64,000 bases of DNA from Streptomyces sp. NP160. GTDB lineage: Bacteria > Actinomycetota > Actinomycetes > Actinomycetales > Quadrisphaeraceae. The position numbers and the translations under genes were made by a program. The notes under the pieces were generated by a model. The model saw only the letters and a program-made list of their open reading frames with translations. It was not told the DNA's origin and ran no database searches. This document shows, piece after piece, positions 59,839 to 64,000 of this stretch (position 1 is its first letter; each line of letters starts with the position of its first letter). Location of the stretch: NCBI RefSeq assembly GCF_006335115.1, contig NZ_VDMJ01000009.1, forward strand, positions 125,098-189,097, in the 5' to 3' direction.

Positions 59839-61815
59839 GTGCCCGACACCACCACCGACCAGGTCGACGAGACCACCACCGAGTCCACCGGGACCGCCGA
59901 CGAGCAGGTCACGGTCGTCGCGGCGAGCGACGCCGACCGCGCCGCCCTCCCCGAGGACGCCATCCTCGCCGGTGACGACGAGACGCCCACCGTCGAGGTG
60001 CTGGCGCAGAAGTCCTTCGCCGACTACGGCGTGGAGCCGGCCATCGTGGCCGCGCTCGACCGCGCCGGCATCACCCACCCGTTCCCCATCCAGGCGATGA
60101 CCCTGCCGGTGGCGCTGGCGGGCCACGACATCATCGGCCAGGCCAAGACCGGCACCGGCAAGACGCTCGGCTTCGGCGTGCCCGTCGTCCAGCGCGTCAC
60201 CGGCCCCGGCGAGGACGGCTGGGACGCCCTGGAGGCGCCCGGCAAGCCCCAGGCGCTCGTCGTCGTCCCCACCCGCGAGCTGGCCGTGCAGGTCGCGCGC
60301 GACCTCGAGCGCGCCGCCACCGACCGCGCCGCCCGCGTGCTGGTCATCTACGGCGGCCGGGCCTTCGAGCCGCAGGTCGAGGCGCTGCAGCGCGGTGTCG
60401 AGGTGGTGGTCGGCACCCCCGGCCGCCTGCTCGACCTGGCGCAGCAGGGCCACCTCAGCCTGGCCGCGGCCCGCGCCGTCGTCCTCGACGAGGCCGACGA
60501 GATGCTCGACCTGGGCTTCCTGCCCGACGTCGAGAAGCTGCTGTCGATGACCCCGGCGGGCCGCCAGACGCTGCTGTTCTCCGCCACGATGCCCGGCCCC
60601 GTGGTCGCCATGGCCCGCCGGTACATGAGCCAGCCCACGCACATCCGCGCCGCCGACCCCGACGACGACGGCGCCACGGTGAAGGCGACCACGCAGTACA
60701 TCTACCGCGCCCACGCGCTCGACAAGGTCGAGGTGCTGGCCCGCATCCTGCAGGCCGAGGGCCGCGGCCTGACCATCGTCTTCGCCCGCACCAAGCGGAC
60801 CGCCGCCAAGGTGGCCGACGAGCTGGTCGAGCGCGGGTTCGCCGCGGCGCCGCTGCACGGCGACCTCGGCCAGGGCGCCCGCGAGCAGGCGCTGCGCGCG
60901 TTCCGCAACGGCAAGGTCGACGTGCTCGTGGCCACCGACGTCGCCGCCCGCGGCATCGACGTCAGCGACGTCACGCACGTCGTGAACTACCAGTGCCCCG
61001 AGGACGAGAAGACCTACCTGCACCGCATCGGCCGCACCGGCCGCGCCGGCGCCACGGGCACCGCAGTGACCTTCGTCGACTGGGACGACCTGCACCGCTG
61101 GACGATGATCGACAGGACCCTCGACCTCGGCATCCCCGAGCCCGTCGAGACCTACTCCACCTCCCCGCACCTCTACGAGGACCTCGGCATCCCGGCCGGC
61201 ACCAAGGGCCGCCTGCCGCGCTCGGCGCGCACCCGTGCCGGCCTCGACGCCGAGGAGCTCGAGGACCTCGGCGAGACCGGCCGCCGCGGTGGCCGTGACG
61301 GCGAGCGCGGTGGCCGTGACGGCGGTCGCGGTGGACGCGGCGGACGTGACGGCGAGCGCGGTGGCCGTGACGGTGGTCGCGGGCGCGGCGGCGAGCGCTC
61401 CGAGCGCCCGGCGCGCTCGGAGCGCCCGGCCCGCGAGGACCGGCCCGCCCGCGCCGAGGGCGAGGAGGGCTCGGGCTCCGAGGCCCCCCGCCGCCGTCGT
61501 CGCCGTGGTGGCAGCGGGTCCGGCGAGGCCGGCGCGGCGGCTGCGGAGGGCGCCGCCGCGGTGACCTCCGAGGGCGGCGAGCCGGCGAGCCTGGACCAGA
61601 TCGCCCTGCCCGACCGCTCCGGCGGCACCGGTCCCGACGGCGAGCGCGCCGAGGGCGGTGAGGGCGCTCCGCGCCGTCGTCGTCGTCGCGGTGGCCGCGG
61701 CCGCGGTCGCGCCGGCCAGGCCTCCGGCGAGGGCGCGTCCGAGAGCGCCTCGGAGGGCACGTCCGAAGGCTCGTCCGCGAGCTCCGCGGGCGAGGCCTCC
61801 GGTACCGACGCCTGA
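59839..61815 (+). CDS. rhlE: DEAD-box RNA helicase with RGG tail, 658 aa
   Basis: ATP-dependent RNA helicase (RhlE/CsdA group). After a ~50-residue acidic N-terminus: Q motif FADYGVEPAIVAAL..GITHPFPIQ, Walker A AKTGTGKT, PTRELAVQV, DEAD box VLDEADEMLDLGF, SAT in LLFSATM, and RTKRTAAKVADEL, LVATDVAARGIDV, HRIGRTGRAG. Residues ~475-658 are disordered, with RGG-type repeats (RGGRDGERGGRDGGRGG) and two RRRRRRGG blocks that would bind RNA. GTG 59839 is used; GTG 59827 is in frame. The preceding 177-nt leader may carry cold-inducible control. Confidence 0.94.
   Translation: MPDTTTDQVDETTTESTGTADEQVTVVAASDADRAALPEDAILAGDDETPTVEVLAQKSFADYGVEPAIVAALDRAGITHPFPIQAMTLPVALAGHDIIGQAKTGTGKTLGFGVPVVQRVTGPGEDGWDALEAPGKPQALVVVPTRELAVQVARDLERAATDRAARVLVIYGGRAFEPQVEALQRGVEVVVGTPGRLLDLAQQGHLSLAAARAVVLDEADEMLDLGFLPDVEKLLSMTPAGRQTLLFSATMPGPVVAMARRYMSQPTHIRAADPDDDGATVKATTQYIYRAHALDKVEVLARILQAEGRGLTIVFARTKRTAAKVADELVERGFAAAPLHGDLGQGAREQALRAFRNGKVDVLVATDVAARGIDVSDVTHVVNYQCPEDEKTYLHRIGRTGRAGATGTAVTFVDWDDLHRWTMIDRTLDLGIPEPVETYSTSPHLYEDLGIPAGTKGRLPRSARTRAGLDAEELEDLGETGRRGGRDGERGGRDGGRGGRGGRDGERGGRDGGRGRGGERSERPARSERPAREDRPARAEGEEGSGSEAPRRRRRRGGSGSGEAGAAAAEGAAAVTSEGGEPASLDQIALPDRSGGTGPDGERAEGGEGAPRRRRRRGGRGRGRAGQASGEGASESASEGTSEGSSASSAGEASGTDA
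61280..61400 (+). repeat. Tandem repeats in the RGG region of rhlE
   Basis: Units such as GGTGGCCGTGACGGCGAGCGC recur several times in direct order, coding for GRDGERG and GRDGGRG. It is a likely site of length variation. Confidence 0.7.
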
Positions 61816-61829
61816 CCCCTCCCCCCTCG

Positions 61830-61895
61830 TCGCAGCCGGGCGCCCGGTTGCGGTTCAGACACCCCTCGGAACCGCAACGGGGCGCCCGGTTGCGG
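61830..61895. repeat. Dispersed palindromic element, copy 2
   Basis: Arms 61830-61856 and 61869-61895 pair: CGCAGCCGGGCGCCCGG..GTTGCGGTTC with GAACCGCAAC..GGGCGCCCGGTTGCGG. The same blocks form the element at 41060-41129. It sits 15 nt after the rhlE stop and may act as its terminator. Confidence 0.75.
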
Positions 61896-61966
61896 TGGGG
61901 GGACGGGCGGTGATCACCGAGGGTGATCGGTTCGCGGGCCTGCGTGAGCAGGGCGAGGCTGGCGGC

Positions 61967-62962
61967 ATGGCCGAGCAGCGCCCCGCCGACGCCCGCCCCC
62001 AGCCGTCCGCGGTGGCCCCGCGGCCGCTGCTCCTGCGCATCCTCGACGTGCCGGTGCACTGGGCGTGGCTCGACCCGCTCGCCGGCCCGGTGCGCGACCT
62101 CGTCCACCGGGTGGAGCCCCGCTGGCTCGCCGACCTGCTGCACGGCTCGCCGATCGGCCACCCGCTGCACCCGATCCTCGCGCAGGTGGTGGTGGGCTCC
62201 TGGACGAGCTCCGCCCTGGTCGACGCCCTCACCCTCACCGGCCTGGTGCCCGACGACCTGGAGGAGGGCGCCGAGGCCGCCTCCACCACCCTGGCCGCGA
62301 CGGGTCTGGCGGCGGCGCTGCCGACCATCGCCTCGGGGTGGACGGACTGGTCGGACCTCCACGAGGACCAGCAGCGCCTCGGCCTGGTCCACGCCGCGGG
62401 CAACTACGCCGCCACCGCCATGGTCGCGCTGTCGCTGGTGCAGCGCTGGCGGGGACGGCGCACGAGCGGACGCCTGTGGTCGATGGCGGCGCTGACCACC
62501 GCCACGGCGGGCGCCGCGCTGGGCGGGCACCTCGCCTACCGGTGGGCGGCCGGCGCCTCGCACGCCGAGCACGTCCCCCACGTCGCGCCCGAGGGCTGGT
62601 ACGCGGTCGGCGCCTGGGACGACCTGGAGGTCGACTCCCCGGCCAAGGCGCAGCTGGGCGACGTCCCCGTCGTCGTCGTCCGCACGCACACGGGCGTCAC
62701 CGTCCTCGCCGACTCCTGCAGCCACCTCGCAGCCCCCCTGTCCGGTGGACGGGTGGTCCGCGAGCGCGGTGAGGACTGCCTCGTGTGCCCCTGGCACGGC
62801 AGCACCTTCCGGCTGGCGGACGGCTCAGTCGCGCACGGTCCGGCCACCGCGCCGCAGCCGGTGCTGGCCAGCCGGGTGGAGCCGGACGGCACCGTGCTCG
62901 CCCGCGTGGTGGAGCTCCCGGGCGTGGCCGCCTCGCCGGGCCTGGACTCGCGCGCGGGGTGA
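61967..62962 (+). CDS. DUF2231-Rieske fusion protein, 331 aa
   Basis: Membrane-anchored Rieske iron-sulfur protein. The N-terminal DUF2231 region (residues ~45-205) has LLHGSPIGHPLHPILAQVVVGSWTSSALVDAL and four hydrophobic helices. The C-terminal Rieske domain has the 2Fe-2S ligands C-x-H in DSCSHLAAPLSGG and C-x2-H in CLVCPWHGSTF. The domain pairing suggests electron transfer at the membrane, but no partner reductase is adjacent. ATG 61967. The DUF2236 gene follows 10 nt after the stop, so both may be in one transcript. Confidence 0.9.
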   Translation: MAEQRPADARPQPSAVAPRPLLLRILDVPVHWAWLDPLAGPVRDLVHRVEPRWLADLLHGSPIGHPLHPILAQVVVGSWTSSALVDALTLTGLVPDDLEEGAEAASTTLAATGLAAALPTIASGWTDWSDLHEDQQRLGLVHAAGNYAATAMVALSLVQRWRGRRTSGRLWSMAALTTATAGAALGGHLAYRWAAGASHAEHVPHVAPEGWYAVGAWDDLEVDSPAKAQLGDVPVVVVRTHTGVTVLADSCSHLAAPLSGGRVVRERGEDCLVCPWHGSTFRLADGSVAHGPATAPQPVLASRVEPDGTVLARVVELPGVAASPGLDSRAG

Positions 62963-62972
62963 GGATGGGTCG

Positions 62973-63836
62973 GTGGACCCCGAGCGCGACGACGACGACG
63001 GCCTGTTCGGCCCGACCAGCGCCACGTGGGAGCTGCACACCGACCCGATGATCGGGCCTGCGGGCCTTCGGGCGCTGGTGCTGCAGGCCCTGCACCCGCT
63101 GGCCATGCACGTGGTGGCGCAGCACTCGACGTTCAAGCAGGAGACCTGGCAGCGCCTGCAGCGCACCGGGGAGTACGTGGACGCGACCACCTTCGGCAGC
63201 ACCCGCACCGCGCACCGCGCTGCTGCCAGGGTGCGCGGGATCCACGCGCGCATCCGCGGCACCGACCCGGACACCGGGCTGGAGTACCGCGCGGACGACG
63301 AGGACCTGCTGCTGTACATCCACTGCGCCCTGGTCGACAGCATCCTCGACGTCGTCTCCCGCAGCCGGCCCGCGCGCGAGGCGGTCAGCGACGAGACCGC
63401 CGACCGGTACGTGGCCGAGCAGGTGGTGGCCGCCGAGCTGGTCGGGGTGCGTCCCGAGGTGGTGCCCGCCAGCCGCGCCGACCTGGCCGCGTACTTCGAG
63501 GAGGTCCGGCCGCACCTGCGGGTGACCCGCGAGGCGCGCGAGGCCGCCAGCTACGTGGTCGCCCCGCCGATGGAGCCGAAGGTGCTGCTCACCACGCCGG
63601 CGGCACCGGTGTGGTTCGGGGTGGCCAGCACGGCCGTCGCGTCGCTGCCCGGCTGGGCGCGGCGCATGTACGCCCTGCCCCAGCTGCCCGGCACCGGCCC
63701 GTCCGTGGAGGCCGCCACCACCGCGGCGCTGCGCGGGCTGCGCCTGGCGCTGGTGCGCTCGGCGGGGAAGGTCCCCGGTGTGGAGCAGTCCGAGCACCGC
63801 AAGCGCGCCGTGCAGCGGCTCGCCGAGGCCTCCTGA
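62973..63836 (+). CDS. DUF2236 (MpaB-like oxygenase family) protein, 287 aa
   Basis: All-helical haem-type protein of the DUF2236 family, which includes latex-clearing protein Lcp and mycophenolate oxygenase MpaB. Typical pieces are GLFGPTSATWELHTDPMIGPAGLRALVLQALHPLAMHVVAQHST, FGSTRTAHRAAARVRGIHARIRG, DDEDLLLYIHCALVDSIL and a C-terminal RMYALPQLPGTG. The conserved His in ALHP and in IHCAL may bind haem. The substrate is unknown. GTG 62973 follows the Rieske gene by 10 nt; electron delivery from that protein is plausible. Confidence 0.88.
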   Translation: MDPERDDDDGLFGPTSATWELHTDPMIGPAGLRALVLQALHPLAMHVVAQHSTFKQETWQRLQRTGEYVDATTFGSTRTAHRAAARVRGIHARIRGTDPDTGLEYRADDEDLLLYIHCALVDSILDVVSRSRPAREAVSDETADRYVAEQVVAAELVGVRPEVVPASRADLAAYFEEVRPHLRVTREAREAASYVVAPPMEPKVLLTTPAAPVWFGVASTAVASLPGWARRMYALPQLPGTGPSVEAATTAALRGLRLALVRSAGKVPGVEQSEHRKRAVQRLAEAS

Positions 63837-64000
63837 CCGCGGCCCTCCTCAGACCCCGTCCGCGACGTCGAGGGCCTCCGGGCCACCCCCCGTCACGGGC
63901 ACGCGCTGCGGGACGCCGCGACCGCCGCGCACCGCAGGTGACCGCGGTCAGGTGTCGCGCCGTCCGTGCAGGAGCTGACGTCCGCGGCTGACCGAGGTCA
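63837..64000. other. Window end, no complete gene
   Basis: The last 164 bp hold no convincing gene start. GACCGCGGTCAGGT and GACCGAGGTCA near the end are short palindromic motifs. Confidence 0.4.

Overview
The window is high-GC (roughly 74-76 % by eye), dense with overlapping genes, and uses many GTG starts. It carries actinobacterial markers: WhiB7, mycoredoxin, UvrD2, AdnA/AdnB, MoeZ, DUF3039 and DUF3107 proteins, and an actinobacterial tmRNA. It is chromosomal DNA of a high-GC actinomycete. A relative of Kineosporiaceae is possible, but that is a guess from overall flavour, not from a marker. No transposase, integrase, phage gene, CRISPR array, rRNA or ordinary tRNA was seen.

Layout. 1-4.8 kb (minus): a tightly coupled run of DUF3039 protein, MFS exporter and DEAD/DEAH helicase, then YqgE, a VanZ-like protein and a GAF-GGDEF protein. 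4.8-8.6 kb: phosphoketolase, nicotinamidase and a membrane protein. 8.7-13.6 kb: a NarL-type two-component pair, a ZIP transporter, a DUF4349 lipoprotein and a membrane-anchored esterase. 13.7-18.3 kb: an MprF-like aminoacyl-lipid synthase with a DMT permease, an EEP phosphatase, YchJ and a PNPOx-like protein. 18.4-31.7 kb (mostly minus): the translation-rescue and division block prfB-ftsE-ftsX-M23 peptidase ... smpB ... ssrA (tmRNA). About 5 kb of accessory genes (GGDEF, DUF4253, AraC/DUF2000, a hydrolase remnant) lies between the M23 gene and smpB, and two oxidoreductase/SPFH genes lie between smpB and ssrA.

32-63.8 kb shares its backbone order with the M. tuberculosis region Rv3197A-Rv3211 (recalled, not computed): whiB7, uvrD2, mycoredoxin, nudC, adnB, adnA, MGMT-like, moeZ, DUF3107 and rhlE. 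Local additions are an MFS pump opposite whiB7, a deaminase, kinases, a nitroreductase, RidA, a WYL regulator, idi, a Rieske-DUF2231 protein and a DUF2236 protein.

How the genes work together. The most informative regulatory stretch is 33.4-34.6 kb. There, whiB7 has an A-tract next to a -35 box, a 92-codon upstream ORF with a perfect Shine-Dalgarno, and a hairpin between that ORF and whiB7. This is the known WhiB7 attenuation architecture with an unusually long leader ORF, and an MFS efflux gene starts divergently. FtsE-FtsX with a coiled-coil M23 protein looks like a division-controlled wall-hydrolase module. The MprF-like synthase opposite an exported esterase looks like a make-and-remove pair for aminoacyl lipids. 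Genome-style features include many NTGA stop/start overlaps, several apparently leaderless promoters (TANNNT 5-8 nt before the start codon), and three kinds of palindromic or periodic intergenic repeat.
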